Shown here one piece after another: positions 1-8,279 of a stretch of DNA of 64,000 bases (within the stretch, counting starts at the first letter, position 1; the number at the start of each line of letters is the position of its first letter). The notes under the pieces are model-generated. The model saw nothing but the letters and a program-made list of their open reading frames with translations. It was not told where the DNA came from and did no database searches. The stretch spans positions 682,001 through 746,000 of the forward strand of contig NZ_CP032489.1 in NCBI RefSeq assembly GCF_003600625.1. The letters are read 5' to 3'. Position numbers and translations under genes: made by a program. The DNA is from Arachidicoccus soli (GTDB taxonomy: Bacteria > Bacteroidota > Bacteroidia > Chitinophagales > Chitinophagaceae).

Positions 1-222
1 GAATGCAGCGAAAGTTGTGGGTAAAGCAAAATAATCAAACAACTCTTTATGGTAAGAAGCTAATGTAATGTCTGCTACATTTCCAGTAGCGGTCATGAAA
101 TAAAATATCTTAAAGAAAGCAAGCAAAACAAAAAGTATCGCATTGGCTCCAATGAGCAATACGATTGCATTCCCTGTGCTGCCTAGGGATATTTTGTTTT
201 GTTGTTGAACTTTGTAATTCAT
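1..222 (-). CDS. Rhomboid-family membrane protein, N-terminal part only
   Basis: The gene runs off the left edge, so only the first 74 codons are visible. The ATG is at 222 on the minus strand. The product starts with a polar stretch (MNYKVQQQNKISLG) followed by a long hydrophobic segment and a short aromatic-rich region, as in the N-terminus of Bacteroidota rhomboid-like intramembrane proteases. The next gene upstream on the same strand is a clear rhomboid, and tandem rhomboid pairs are common in this phylum. The catalytic Ser and His would lie outside the window, so the assignment rests on the neighbour and hydrophobicity. Confidence 0.6.
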   Translation of the reverse strand, partial: MNYKVQQQNKISLGSTGNAIVLLIGANAILFVLLAFFKIFYFMTATGNVADITLASYHKELFDYFALPTTFAAF

Positions 223-253
223 AAATTAAGGAATATAAATTTTGAAAAATGTT

Positions 254-979
254 CTAATAAAAATGCTGCCTATTTTTTTTATTCCAAATATAAATAATTA
301 AAAATCCGACAAATGCGCCGCCTAAATGTGCTACATGCGCAACATCATCACCAGCGGAGCTGGCAATTGCTCCATACAATTCATAAGCAATAATCCCTAT
401 CACCGCCCATTTTGTTTTTAATGGCAAGAAAAAATAAATATATAAATAAGTGTTGGGAAACAAATACCCGAACCCTGCCAATACGCCAAATACCGCACCA
501 CTTGCGCCAATCATCGATTCATTAATTATTTCCCTGTATTGAATCAATATATTTTGTGGGGCGCCTTCTGCAGATACTCTTTGAAATTCTGCCACTATTG
601 GATGCAAGTGAATTTGCAAATAACCTAAATAAATAATGGCTGCACCTACACCTGAAATAAGATAAAAACTAAGAAAACGTTTTGCTCCCATATTAATTTC
701 CAAAGCTGAACCAAACATCCAAAGACCAAACATATTTAAAAGTATATGCATAATACCCAAGCTACTCCCAAAAGGGCTATGCATAAACATATGCGTGACT
801 ATTTGCCAGGGCTTAAATAAAGGACTATAGAAAGAGTGAAGCGCAAATGTATTGTCCATCCAGGCAGAAACATTAGCGCCTAAAAAGCTTTGCGCCATCC
901 ATACAAGAAAATTGATAATAATTAAATTCTTTATCACCGGCGGAAACGGTGGCATACTCATTTGTCTGTTACCTTGCAT
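254..979 (-). CDS. Rhomboid-family intramembrane serine protease
   Basis: The 241-residue product is a polytopic inner-membrane protein with about six hydrophobic segments. Rhomboids cleave transmembrane helices using a Ser/His dyad. The Ser is visible in GASGAVFG (Ser about 160), and the His in AHLGGAFVG (His about 218). The region MHILLNMFGLWMFG (around 77-90) matches the conserved HxxxN segment that helps form the oxyanion hole. The ATG at 979 precedes a short polar N-terminus. It lies 31 bp upstream of the second, partial rhomboid gene and is probably co-transcribed with it. Substrates cannot be inferred. Confidence 0.92.
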   Translation of the reverse strand: MQGNRQMSMPPFPPVIKNLIIINFLVWMAQSFLGANVSAWMDNTFALHSFYSPLFKPWQIVTHMFMHSPFGSSLGIMHILLNMFGLWMFGSALEINMGAKRFLSFYLISGVGAAIIYLGYLQIHLHPIVAEFQRVSAEGAPQNILIQYREIINESMIGASGAVFGVLAGFGYLFPNTYLYIYFFLPLKTKWAVIGIIAYELYGAIASSAGDDVAHVAHLGGAFVGFLIIYIWNKKNRQHFY

Positions 980-985
980 AATCTA

Positions 986-2428
986 TTAAAGCGTTTTTTC
1001 TTGTTTAAGTTTTAATTGTACCACATTTTCGATGTGCATGGTATGCGGAAACATATCCACGGGCTGTACTTTTGTAATATCGTATTTTACATTTAATAAT
1101 GCCAAATCTCTGGCTTGCGTAGCTGGGTTGCAGCTAATATATACGATTAATGGCGCTTCCATTTCTAATAACTTCTCTATTAGTTTTTCATGCATGCCTG
1201 CTCGTGGAGGATCCGTGATGATTACATCCGGACGACCATGTTCGGCGAAAAAGTCATTATTACAGATCTTTATGACATCACCTGCGAAGAAAGAAGCATG
1301 TTGAATATTATTAAGCTTAGCATTCTCTTTAGCATCCTCGATTGCTTCTTCAACGACCTCTACACCAATAATTTTTTCTGCCTTTTCACTACAAAAAATG
1401 CCAATACTTCCAGTACCACAATATAAGTCGTACAATGTTTGCGTGCCATCCAGCAAAGCAAATTCTCTTGCGACCTGATAGAGTTTCTCTGCTTGTTTGG
1501 AGTTGGTTTGGAAAAAAGATTTTGGGCTTATTTTGTAAATAAAATTTTCTAAGTACTCTTTTATAAAGCCTTCACCAGAATAGATTTGTGGTTCTAAATC
1601 ATAAAGGCTATCATTCTTTTTTTCGTTGATGGTGAAAAGCAAAGTTGTTATTTGAGGAAATTTCTCCAGCAACAAATTCAACAAAGCTTCTCGATTTTCC
1701 TTGTCTTCATAGCCAAAAACGATATTAACCATCAATTGGTTGGTGGTTGTATTTCGTATTTGCATAGTACGTAACCAACCCTGATGTTCTTTTATATCAT
1801 AAAAAGGAATCTTGCGTAAGCGTGCAAATTGTGCAATAAACTTTCTAATCTCATTGGTAGGCTCGTTTTGCAAATAACAAATATCAATTTCTACTACTTT
1901 ATCAAAAAAACCCTTGGCATGAAATCCGGCAACACCTTGCTCTACTTTTGTATCATACACTTCGCCAGATGCTTTTATCTGCGAAAATTCTTCCTTAGGA
2001 ATATATTTCTTGGTTGAAAATGTATATTCCATTTTGTTGCGGTAACCTTCAGTCTCAGAGCTGCCAATAATGGGCAATATCTGAGGGAATTGAATTTTCC
2101 CAATTCTTATAAGCTGGTCTTCTACTTGCTTTTGTTTGTAATCAAGTTGTTTTTTATAAGGAAGGTTTTGCCATGTGCATCCGCCGCAAATGCCAAAATG
2201 CATGCAAAAAGGTTGAACCCTGTCGGGAGATAAATGCGCGAATCTGATGGGAAATGCATTAGCCCAGTCCTTTTTATTTTTCAAAAGCTGCACATCTACT
2301 ACATCGCCGGGAATGCAATTTTCGATAAAAATTACCTTTCCTTCAGATTTTCCAATAGCCTTACCTTCGGCTGCATAACCTTCTACCAATATGTTTTCTA
2401 AAACAATTATTTCTTTTTTACGCCTCAC
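986..2428 (-). CDS. rlmD: 23S rRNA (uracil-1939-C5)-methyltransferase RlmD
   Basis: SAM-dependent RNA m5U methyltransferase of the RumA/RlmD family. An N-terminal TRAM domain starts at ENILVEGYAAEG. It is followed by Fe-S cysteines (C-x5-C-x2-C in CMHFGICGGC, plus a further Cys before YLQN), the SAM-binding DLYCGTGSIGIF, the TDPPRAG motif and the catalytic Cys in YISCNPATQ. The open frame extends to 2521, but a promoter with TTTG-N21-TATCTTTG lies inside that extension (2433-2465). The GTG at 2428, directly before the TRAM domain, is therefore preferred, giving about 480 residues. The gap to the downstream rhomboid gene is only 6 bp. RlmD is the best match, but Bacteroidota paralogues may methylate another uridine. 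Confidence 0.88.
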   Translation of the reverse strand: MRRKKEIIVLENILVEGYAAEGKAIGKSEGKVIFIENCIPGDVVDVQLLKNKKDWANAFPIRFAHLSPDRVQPFCMHFGICGGCTWQNLPYKKQLDYKQKQVEDQLIRIGKIQFPQILPIIGSSETEGYRNKMEYTFSTKKYIPKEEFSQIKASGEVYDTKVEQGVAGFHAKGFFDKVVEIDICYLQNEPTNEIRKFIAQFARLRKIPFYDIKEHQGWLRTMQIRNTTTNQLMVNIVFGYEDKENREALLNLLLEKFPQITTLLFTINEKKNDSLYDLEPQIYSGEGFIKEYLENFIYKISPKSFFQTNSKQAEKLYQVAREFALLDGTQTLYDLYCGTGSIGIFCSEKAEKIIGVEVVEEAIEDAKENAKLNNIQHASFFAGDVIKICNNDFFAEHGRPDVIITDPPRAGMHEKLIEKLLEMEAPLIVYISCNPATQARDLALLNVKYDITKVQPVDMFPHTMHIENVVQLKLKQEKTL

Positions 2429-2432
2429 CGCG

Positions 2433-2465
2433 CAAAGATAAGAGATGATACCTGAATAAGCCAAA
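2433..2465 (-). promoter_or_regulatory. Promoter for rlmD, possible leaderless start
   Basis: On the minus strand a TTTG (2465-2462) is followed after 21 bp by TATCTTTG (2440-2433). This matches the Bacteroidota consensus TTTG-N19-21-TAnnTTTG. Only four bases separate the -7 box from the GTG at 2428, so the expected transcription start falls on or next to the start codon. Confidence 0.6.
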
Positions 2466-2578
2466 AAGCCCTTAAGCCAATTTGTTAATTGAAGAATTGG
2501 AGTCTTTGGGGTGTGCGACACTTCTTATCACTATTATTAACATAATTAAAAATATTTTTCAAAATAAATAATTCGTTG

Positions 2579-2586
2579 TACTTTTG
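2579..2586 (+). promoter_or_regulatory. -7 element of the rpsO promoter
   Basis: TACTTTTG fits the TAnnTTTG consensus and lies 54 bp upstream of the rpsO ATG. The intervening leader contains an AAAGAGG-like purine run. No strong -33 box is evident. Confidence 0.55.
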
Positions 2587-2640
2587 CCGACGAATAATAA
2601 AAAGAAGTAATTTTTAAAGAGGTTATAAAAACAGATTTTA

Positions 2641-2913
2641 ATGTCTTATTTAACAAAAGAAAAAACAGCAGCAATATTTGCTAAATATGGTGGAAATGCC
2701 ACCAACTCAGGCTCTATTGAGGGGCAAATCGCTTTATTGACTGAACGCATTTTAGGTATTTCAGGACACCTAAAAACAAACAAAAAAGATTTCTCTTCCC
2801 AACGTGGTTTGATGAAAATGGTAGGTCAACGCAAACGCCTTTTGGCTTATTTGCAAAAGCATAACTTGCAAGGCTACCGTTCACTTATTGAACAATTAGG
2901 GCTAAGAAAATAA
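2641..2913 (+). CDS. rpsO: 30S ribosomal protein S15
   Basis: The product is 90 residues, the usual length for S15, which binds the central domain of 16S rRNA early in small-subunit assembly. The conserved core is visible as [14 protein letters not shown] near residue 23, then [29 protein letters not shown] and the C-terminal LGLRK. Linkage to pnp immediately downstream is ancient and widespread. A hairpin terminator lies between the two genes, so pnp probably also has its own transcript. Confidence 0.98.
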   Translation: MSYLTKEKTAAIFAKYGGNATNSGSIEGQIALLTERILGISGHLKTNKKDFSSQRGLMKMVGQRKRLLAYLQKHNLQGYRSLIEQLGLRK

Positions 2914-2934
2914 TTATACTATGGTTTAAAAAGG

Positions 2935-2978
2935 CTATTCCCAACGCATTTTAGTTTTGTTGTTGGGAATAGTTTTTT
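2935..2978 (+). terminator. Rho-independent terminator after rpsO
   Basis: A perfect 11-bp stem (CTATTCCCAAC pairing with GTTGGGAATAG) with a 16-nt loop is followed by six T residues. It lies 22 bp after the rpsO stop and before pnp. Confidence 0.85.
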
Positions 2979-3079
2979 GTGGCTAATAGTTTTACCTTCA
3001 TCCATAAATGAATGGACAGTACATTTCCTTTTCCTTCCTATTAAAGTACTGTAGTCATTTATACTTTCAAAAAATATTT

Positions 3080-5227
3080 ATGTTAACACAACCATTAAGC
3101 GTTTCTTTTGACTTAGGCGGTGGCCGCGAAGTGACTATAGAAACTGGTAAATTGGCGCGTCAGGCAGACGGAGCAGTTACTGTTCGTCAAGGAAATAATA
3201 TTCTTTTAGCTACAGTAGTGGCCAGTAAAGAACCACGTGAAGGACAATCATTTTTCCCTTTAAGTGTAGATTATCAAGAAAAATTTTCAAGTGCTGGTCG
3301 CATTCCCGGTTCTTTTTTCAAAAGAGAAGCAAGATTAAACGATTATGAAATCTTAACTAGCCGTTTGATAGACCGTGCATTACGTCCACTTTTTCCGGAA
3401 GATTATTTGTGTGATGTACAAGTGCTTATTTCACTTGTTTCGAGCGATAATGAAATTTTGCCGGATGCATTAACTTGTTTAGCTGCTTCTGCTGCATTAG
3501 CCGTTTCAGATATTCCTATTAAGGAAATTATTTCTGAAGTACGTATCGCCCGCATCAATGGGAATTTTGTGATTAATCCTTCCCGCTCAGAAGTAGAAAA
3601 TGCGGATATCAACCTTATTATCGCTGCTACAGAAAAAAATCTGATGATGGTGGAAGGTGAAAGCAAAGAATGTAGCGAAGAAGATTTAATTGAAGCCCTG
3701 GGTATTGCACACGAAGCCATTCGTGTACAAATTAAAGCACAAGAAAAATTACGTGCACTGAAAGGTGTTACAGGAAAAAGAGATTATCCGAAACCTGCTG
3801 AGAATGAAGAAATAAAAGCAAAAGTTGCTGCATTTGCTGCCGATAAAATAAAATCAATCGCCAAAGCTAATACTGCAAAGCATGAAAGAAGTGATGCATT
3901 CAAAGCTTTGAAATCTGAATTGGTGGTGAGTTTTGGTGAAGAGGCTGATGATGAAACATTACGCTTGGCGAAAAAATATTATGAAGATTTACAATGGGAA
4001 TTGGTGCGCGAAATGATGTTGAACGACCGCATTCGTTTGGATGGCCGTAAATTAGATCAAGTACGTCAATTAGCGATGGAAATTGATCCATTGCCAACAC
4101 CACATGGTTCTGCATTATTTACGCGTGGAGAAACCCAATCTTTATCCACTGTTACTCTAGGTACGCCATTGGATGAATTGTTGATAGAAACTGCTGCCAG
4201 TTCTAATTATTCTAAATTTTATTTACACTACAATTTTCCTCCATTTTCTACCGGCGAAACTAAACCAATGCGCGGTCCCGGTCGTAGAGAAATCGGACAT
4301 GGAAACTTGGCGATGCGTAGTTTAAAGCAAATGATTCCTACTGGGGATTATCCATATACAATTCGTGTTATTAGTGATATTTTGGAGTCCAACGGTTCTT
4401 CTTCTATGGCTACAGTTTGTGCAGGTTCTCTTGCTTTAATGGATGCAGGTGTACCCATTCCAAAACACGTGGGTGGTATTGCAATGGGCTTGATAACCGG
4501 TCAAGATGGCAAATATGCTATTTTATCAGACATACTTGGAGATGAAGATCACTTGGGCGATATGGACTTTAAAGTAACGGGTACACGTGATGGTATTTGT
4601 GGTGTGCAGATGGATATAAAAGTTGATGGTTTGAGCATGGAAGTAATGCGCGAAGCATTAACACAAGCAAAAGCCGGCCGCTTGCATATTTTAAATGCCA
4701 TGTATGAATGTATTGATGCAGCGCACGCAGATGTGAAACCTCATGCGCCGAGGATGGTACAATTAACTGTTGAAAAAGAATTCATTGGTGCAATAATTGG
4801 CCCGGGTGGTAAAGTAATTCAAGAATTACAAAAAGAAACAGGAACAACTATTAATATCGAAGAAGTAGGAGAGAAGGGGATTGTAAAAATATTCTCTAAT
4901 GATAAAGCAGGAGTAGAAAAAGCTGTAGAAACTATAAAAGGTATTACGGCTGTTCCGGAAGTTGGAACCGTTTATGAAGGTGTTGTAAAAGGTGTTAAAG
5001 AATTTGGTGCGTTTGTAGAATTCTTGCCAAAAAAAGAAGGCCTTTTGCACATTAGTGAAATAAGCTGGAAACGCCTGGAAACAATGGATGGTATATTTAA
5101 AGATGGAGAGAAAGTAAAGGTGAAATTAGTTGGTGTTGATCCTAAAACGGGTAAATTTAAATTGAGCCGTAAAGCTTTAATGCCAAAACCGGAAAGACAA
5201 GAAAATGAAAGACCGCAACAGGGTTAA
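3080..5227 (+). CDS. pnp: Polyribonucleotide nucleotidyltransferase (PNPase)
   Basis: This is the phosphorolytic 3'-5' exoribonuclease of the RNA degradation machinery. The frame is open from 3008, but the conserved N-terminus begins at the ATG at 3080 (MLTQPLSVSFDLGGGREVTI), giving 715 residues. The first RNase PH domain lies at about 10-150, an alpha-helical linker follows, the second PH domain is at about 315-540 (FPPFSTGETKPMRGPGRREIGHG), the KH domain is at about 560-615 with the GPGGKVIQ loop, and the S1 domain is at about 628-695 (EGVVKGVKEFGAFVEFLP). It sits downstream of rpsO and has its own terminator. Confidence 0.97.
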   Translation: MLTQPLSVSFDLGGGREVTIETGKLARQADGAVTVRQGNNILLATVVASKEPREGQSFFPLSVDYQEKFSSAGRIPGSFFKREARLNDYEILTSRLIDRALRPLFPEDYLCDVQVLISLVSSDNEILPDALTCLAASAALAVSDIPIKEIISEVRIARINGNFVINPSRSEVENADINLIIAATEKNLMMVEGESKECSEEDLIEALGIAHEAIRVQIKAQEKLRALKGVTGKRDYPKPAENEEIKAKVAAFAADKIKSIAKANTAKHERSDAFKALKSELVVSFGEEADDETLRLAKKYYEDLQWELVREMMLNDRIRLDGRKLDQVRQLAMEIDPLPTPHGSALFTRGETQSLSTVTLGTPLDELLIETAASSNYSKFYLHYNFPPFSTGETKPMRGPGRREIGHGNLAMRSLKQMIPTGDYPYTIRVISDILESNGSSSMATVCAGSLALMDAGVPIPKHVGGIAMGLITGQDGKYAILSDILGDEDHLGDMDFKVTGTRDGICGVQMDIKVDGLSMEVMREALTQAKAGRLHILNAMYECIDAAHADVKPHAPRMVQLTVEKEFIGAIIGPGGKVIQELQKETGTTINIEEVGEKGIVKIFSNDKAGVEKAVETIKGITAVPEVGTVYEGVVKGVKEFGAFVEFLPKKEGLLHISEISWKRLETMDGIFKDGEKVKVKLVGVDPKTGKFKLSRKALMPKPERQENERPQQG

Positions 5228-5256
5228 TCTTCTTCTTTAAGAACCAATATTTATAG

Positions 5257-5287
5257 CGCATTTCGAGTAATCGGAATGCGTTTTTTT
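5257..5287 (+). terminator. Rho-independent terminator after pnp
   Basis: A 10-bp stem (CGCATTTCGA with TCGGAATGCG, including one G-T pair) and a GTAA tetraloop are followed by seven T residues. Confidence 0.88.
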
Positions 5288-5326
5288 ATGAGGACAAAAC
5301 TATTTTTACTTTTGTTGCAAGAATAA

Positions 5327-5358
5327 TTTGGTTGAAAAAAAAATGCCTTTTATATTTG
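5327..5358 (+). promoter_or_regulatory. Promoter for tRNA-Gln
   Basis: TTTG at 5327-5330 is separated by exactly 20 bp from TATATTTG at 5351-5358, an excellent match to the Bacteroidota primary-sigma consensus. The tRNA begins 19 bp further on. A second -7-like box, TACTTTTG, lies at 5307-5314. Confidence 0.7.
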
Positions 5359-5377
5359 CACTCCTTTAACGGGATAT

Positions 5378-5448
5378 TGCCTGATGGTGTAACGGTAGCA
5401 CAACTGTTTTTGGTGCAGTTTGTCTTGGTTCGAATCCAGGTCAGGCAA
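5378..5448 (+). tRNA. tRNA-Gln (anticodon TTG)
   Basis: The 71-nt cloverleaf has a 7-bp acceptor stem (TGCCTGA/TCAGGCA), a T-arm with GGTTCGAATCC and an anticodon loop TTTTGGT with TTG at the anticodon positions. CCA is not encoded. The DNA immediately downstream is a mobile-element scar, so this tRNA may have served as an integration site. Confidence 0.95.
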
Positions 5449-5453
5449 CCTTG

Positions 5454-5492
5454 CTGGACAAGTTAATTTTAAAATTACTTGTCCAGTTTTTA
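5454..5492 (+). terminator. Long palindromic terminator after tRNA-Gln
   Basis: Two nearly perfect inverted arms of 16-17 nt (CTGGACAAGT... and ...ACTTGTCCAG, with one bulged T) are followed by a T-rich tract. It begins five bases after the tRNA. Confidence 0.75.
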
Positions 5493-5518
5493 TTATTATT
5501 TAATTCATTGTTTAGTAG

Positions 5519-5750
5519 TTATATAAAGTTTACGGGATCGTTTAATCTGGCGGTTCGTACAACACCTTTTTCACAAGTCAATTTTTGAGGGTAAATGGTG
5601 CTGATCAAATTCCTCATTTCCTGCAAATCCTACTCACAAATACGGTCTTTTTCTTTCTCATCAAGTTTACCGATATAATTTAATTTCAAAAGTCTTGCTA
5701 TTCCTTCATCAAGAAGCGGCTCTATGCTCAACAATTCTAAATTTGTGGGT
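5519..5750 (-). pseudogene. Degenerate C-terminus of a serine site-specific recombinase
   Basis: Read on the minus strand, one frame gives NLELLSIEPLLDEGIARLL, then a stop, then MRNLISTIYPQKLTCEKG and VVRTARLNDPVNFI. This resembles the C-terminal tail of large serine recombinases from Bacteroidota mobile elements (an IFPEKL.F....RTARVNEV-type ending, recalled from the family). The catalytic N-terminal domain is absent and the tail has an in-frame TAG. It abuts the broken IS66 reading frame, so the junction is a rearrangement product. The assignment rests on a short motif. Confidence 0.5.
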
Positions 5751-5754
5751 TATA

Positions 5755-5852
5755 AAAAAACTGACTATACCACTTAAAGCGTCAAAGCTTTTGCGCATGT
5801 CGCAGGGCTGCCGATAAAGTAGGTAGCGATGCGAAGACCCTAAGCTGAACAT
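5755..5852 (-). pseudogene. IS66-family TnpB, truncated N-terminal fragment
   Basis: The minus-strand frame starts at the ATG at 5852, whose first base overlaps the TAA of the upstream orf. It reads MFSLGSSHRYLLYRQPCDMR followed by KSFDALSGIVS, the characteristic N-terminus of IS66 TnpB (Y..P.DMRKSFD.L.G.V). After GIVS the similarity stops and the sequence enters the recombinase remnant. TnpB is normally about 115 residues, so only about a quarter remains. Confidence 0.75.
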
Positions 5853-6124
5853 TACCCTAGATGGATTAGTTGATTAATCCGGTTTAAATCAAAATGCTCT
5901 AGTCGGATTCTTACACCACCGGGATAAATCAGCTCAACGCCGTTATGCTCAGCAGAAGCTACCGCCTGTCTTATCGGAACAAAAGCTCCTTGCTCTGGTT
6001 CTTTTAACTTCTTACACCAATAATGGAAGGTCTTGATTTGCTTTTGTTCGCAAAAGGATTTTAGCGATAAACCACTACTGTGGTATTCCGTTATCAAAAA
6101 CAACATCTGCTCTTTTCTGCTCAT
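5852..6124 (-). CDS. IS66-family accessory protein TnpA (orf1)
   Basis: The 90-residue product contains the orf1 signature: an N-terminal helix (MSRKEQMLFLITEYHSSGLS), then LKSFCEQKQIKTFHYWCKKLK, and a C-terminal LIYPGGVRIRLEH segment. It ends in a TAATG overlap with tnpB, the normal IS66 arrangement. The downstream tnpB is truncated and tnpC is absent, so the element is dead although this orf is intact. Confidence 0.78.
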   Translation of the reverse strand: MSRKEQMLFLITEYHSSGLSLKSFCEQKQIKTFHYWCKKLKEPEQGAFVPIRQAVASAEHNGVELIYPGGVRIRLEHFDLNRINQLIHLG

Positions 6125-6189
6125 AGTCTTATATTTTTAAGCAAAGCTAAAGGCTCAGAAATCAGCAGGCAATATGCACTTCGTGGGTC

Positions 6190-6682
6190 GGATACCTTTA
6201 AAAGATAATATAAATACTTGGGGGCAAAACTACACGTTTAAAGCTCCTTTCACCGGAAAAGTACAATTTCTTGGTTTTTGGACGAATGGTCAATTTATAC
6301 AAAGTGGGCAATCAGTATTTACAGTAATTTCGGAGAATAAGCAAATATATGGCCAAGTAATATTACCGGCGGCTTCCGGTGCGGGAAAGGTTAAATAGGA
6401 CAAGAAGTAATTATTAAACTTGATAATTTTCCATATCTGGAATATGGCTCTATTAAAGGAAAAGTAAGTGCAGTAGCTCTAACTACCAATACCGAAAATA
6501 CTTCATAGGGTAACGTAGAAACATATTTAGTAACAGTTAGTCTGCCAAAAGGGCTTACCACAAAATACGGAAAACCTTTAGATTTTAAAGAGGAATCGAA
6601 AGGCTCAGCCGAAATTATTACCAAAGACAGACGATTTATCGAGAGGTTTTTTGTTGGTGTAAAATATGAATGTGACAAATAA
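6190..6682 (+). pseudogene. HlyD-family peptide/bacteriocin export subunit, C-terminal remnant
   Basis: Conceptual translation gives a periplasmic-adaptor C-terminus: LKDNINTWGQNYTFKAPFTG (lipoyl half-motif), then VQFLGFWTNGQFIQSGQ, GQVILP, AGKVKIGQEVIIKLDNFPY and a closing DRRFIERFF. The reading frame is broken twice. A one-base deletion in an A run causes a stop at 6396-6398, and a TAG lies at 6506-6508. The N-terminal membrane helix and coiled coil are missing, replaced by the IS66 fragment. HlyD proteins of this type pair with peptidase-containing ABC exporters, and a matching ATPase fragment survives at 21.3 kb. Confidence 0.75.
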
Positions 6683-6722
6683 TTCTTATTCTCCACTTTT
6701 AATAATACTAGAAATAGTTTTT

Positions 6723-6812
6723 TTATTGAGTTGTTAAGTAACTTCTTAAAATCCATCCGTATTTTTTAACTTTATGCAAAGAATCAAGAGTAATTACGAA
6801 AGCATATTTTAA
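6723..6812 (-). pseudogene. Severed 3' end of the exported hypothetical gene cut by the IS
   Basis: Joining this piece to the gene at 8297-9056 across one copy of TTAA keeps the frame open for 28 further codons (KYAFVITLDSLHKVKKYGWI then LRSYLTTQ) to a TAA at 6723-6725. This is what is expected if the IS1380-family element inserted near the 3' end of that gene. Confidence 0.7.
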
Positions 6813-6834
6813 ACCCAAAAAGTTCAATGGGACC

Positions 6835-6863
6835 AAATTTCTAATGACGGTCATTAGAAATTT
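6835..6863. repeat. Perfect 13-bp inverted repeat inside the IS left end
   Basis: AAATTTCTAATGA, a 3-nt CGG spacer, then TCATTAGAAATTT. It lies between the left terminal repeat and the transposase promoter. It could block read-in transcription or bind transposase. Confidence 0.8.
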
Positions 6864-6892
6864 GTAGTTGTAAGTTATTGAATATCAAATAT

Positions 6893-6900
6893 TAATTTTG
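6893..6900 (+). promoter_or_regulatory. -7 element for the IS transposase
   Basis: TAATTTTG matches TAnnTTTG and lies 51 bp upstream of the transposase ATG. No clear -33 box is at the expected distance. Confidence 0.4.
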
Positions 6901-6951
6901 CATAGTACTAGTATGATTTTTTGTAATTTAGTGTAAGAAAATCTTACAGCC

Positions 6952-8277
6952 ATGACCGTTACCAAAATTGAGTTTACAGATAAGGAAGTGACCGCTCATG
7001 GAGGCATTATTTTGCTACAAAAGATGCTGGAACAAATGAAGTTTACCCATTTTTTGGAGCGGACTCCGTTGCCTCAGCCCGGCTCCAACAGAGGTTATGA
7101 TCCTGTTCAGATTATTCTGCAGTTCATTGTTTCTGTTTGGTGTGGAGCTAATAGGTACGAGCATTTGGAAGTGGCCCGTTTCGATGGTGTTTTACAACAG
7201 TTATTCGGCTGGGAACGCATGGCGGGACATAGGGCCTTTGTAAGATTTTTTCAAAAATTTACCATGAAGACCAACAGCCGCGTGTTTCCGGCTTTCTACA
7301 AATGGTTTTTCGACAATCTTTCTTTTGACAACTATACTTTGGATTTTGATTCTTCCGTCATTACCCGTTATGGGGAGCAGCAAGGTGCAGCAGTAGGCTA
7401 CAACGCGAAGAAGCCGGGCCGTAAGTCGCACCATCCGCTTATGGCTTTTGTGTCTGATGTGCAAATGGTGGCCAATTTTTGGCTCAGAAGTGGTGATGCA
7501 CATACTGCCAACAATTTTGAGGCATTTATGGAGTCGACTTTGGCCAATCTTCAAAACAAACAAATTGGGCTGCTGAGGGCGGATAGCGGATTTTATTCCA
7601 AGAAAATATTTGAACTTTTGGAAAACAGGGCTGCCCCTGTTTCCTATATCATAGCCTGTCCCCTGTACACTACCATTCAGCGGCATATTCAAAGCCAAAA
7701 GACATGGCTACAGCTTGACAATGGTATCGAAATTTGTGCTACGCATTACCAATCACCTATGTGGGACGCACCCCGAAGATTGATAATAGTTAGGCAAGAA
7801 ATAGCAGAAAGGCCTAAGGCTACCGGCAAAACATTACGACTGTTTGAAGATGACGATATAGTGTCAGGTTATCGGCACAGCTGCTATATAACCAACCTAA
7901 AACTCCCTGCCGCAGAGGTTTGGAGACTATATAGAGGTAGGGCCAATTGTGAAAATCAAATCAAAGAACTCAAATATGATTATGCAGTAGACAAGATGAA
8001 TCAAAACAGTTTTGACGCTACAGAAACTACTATGAATTTTATCATGATAGCCTATAATTTAATGAGCTTGTTTAAACAGGTAGTGATTCCTACCAAAGCA
8101 AAACCCATGCTTAAAACGATCAGATACACTACTTTAAACATTGGAAGCTACATCGTGAAAAATGGCAGGGACAGCGTGCTCAAAATGTCTTTACAGATGA
8201 AACAACGGAAATGGATTAGGCAACTCTGGGCTAACATCGACAACATCAAACAACCATTCATAATTATTGATTCATAG
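6952..8277 (+). CDS. IS1380-family DDE transposase
   Basis: The 441-residue protein is full length. Family features are the N-terminal region with VSVWCGANRYEHLEVARFD, the first catalytic Asp in YTLDFDSSVITRYGEQQG, the hallmark YNAKKPGRKSHHPL, the second Asp in LLRADSGFYS and the Glu region YRGRANCENQIKELKYDYA. The stop codon lies 7 bp before the right inverted repeat. No frameshift is seen, so the element may be active. Confidence 0.93.
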   Translation: MTVTKIEFTDKEVTAHGGIILLQKMLEQMKFTHFLERTPLPQPGSNRGYDPVQIILQFIVSVWCGANRYEHLEVARFDGVLQQLFGWERMAGHRAFVRFFQKFTMKTNSRVFPAFYKWFFDNLSFDNYTLDFDSSVITRYGEQQGAAVGYNAKKPGRKSHHPLMAFVSDVQMVANFWLRSGDAHTANNFEAFMESTLANLQNKQIGLLRADSGFYSKKIFELLENRAAPVSYIIACPLYTTIQRHIQSQKTWLQLDNGIEICATHYQSPMWDAPRRLIIVRQEIAERPKATGKTLRLFEDDDIVSGYRHSCYITNLKLPAAEVWRLYRGRANCENQIKELKYDYAVDKMNQNSFDATETTMNFIMIAYNLMSLFKQVVIPTKAKPMLKTIRYTTLNIGSYIVKNGRDSVLKMSLQMKQRKWIRQLWANIDNIKQPFIIIDS

Positions 8278-8279
8278 TT

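Noticed and set aside
3008-3079. Longer N-terminus for PNPase
   Set aside because: The first 24 codons are hydrophobic and not conserved; the family starts at the ATG at 3080.
6391-6756. 121-codon minus-strand frame over the HlyD remnant
   Set aside because: The plus strand has clear HlyD similarity. The antisense frame lacks a motif and ends in the severed gene tail.
7201-7698. 165-codon minus-strand frame inside the IS1380 transposase
   Set aside because: It is antisense to a well-matched transposase and has no independent motif.
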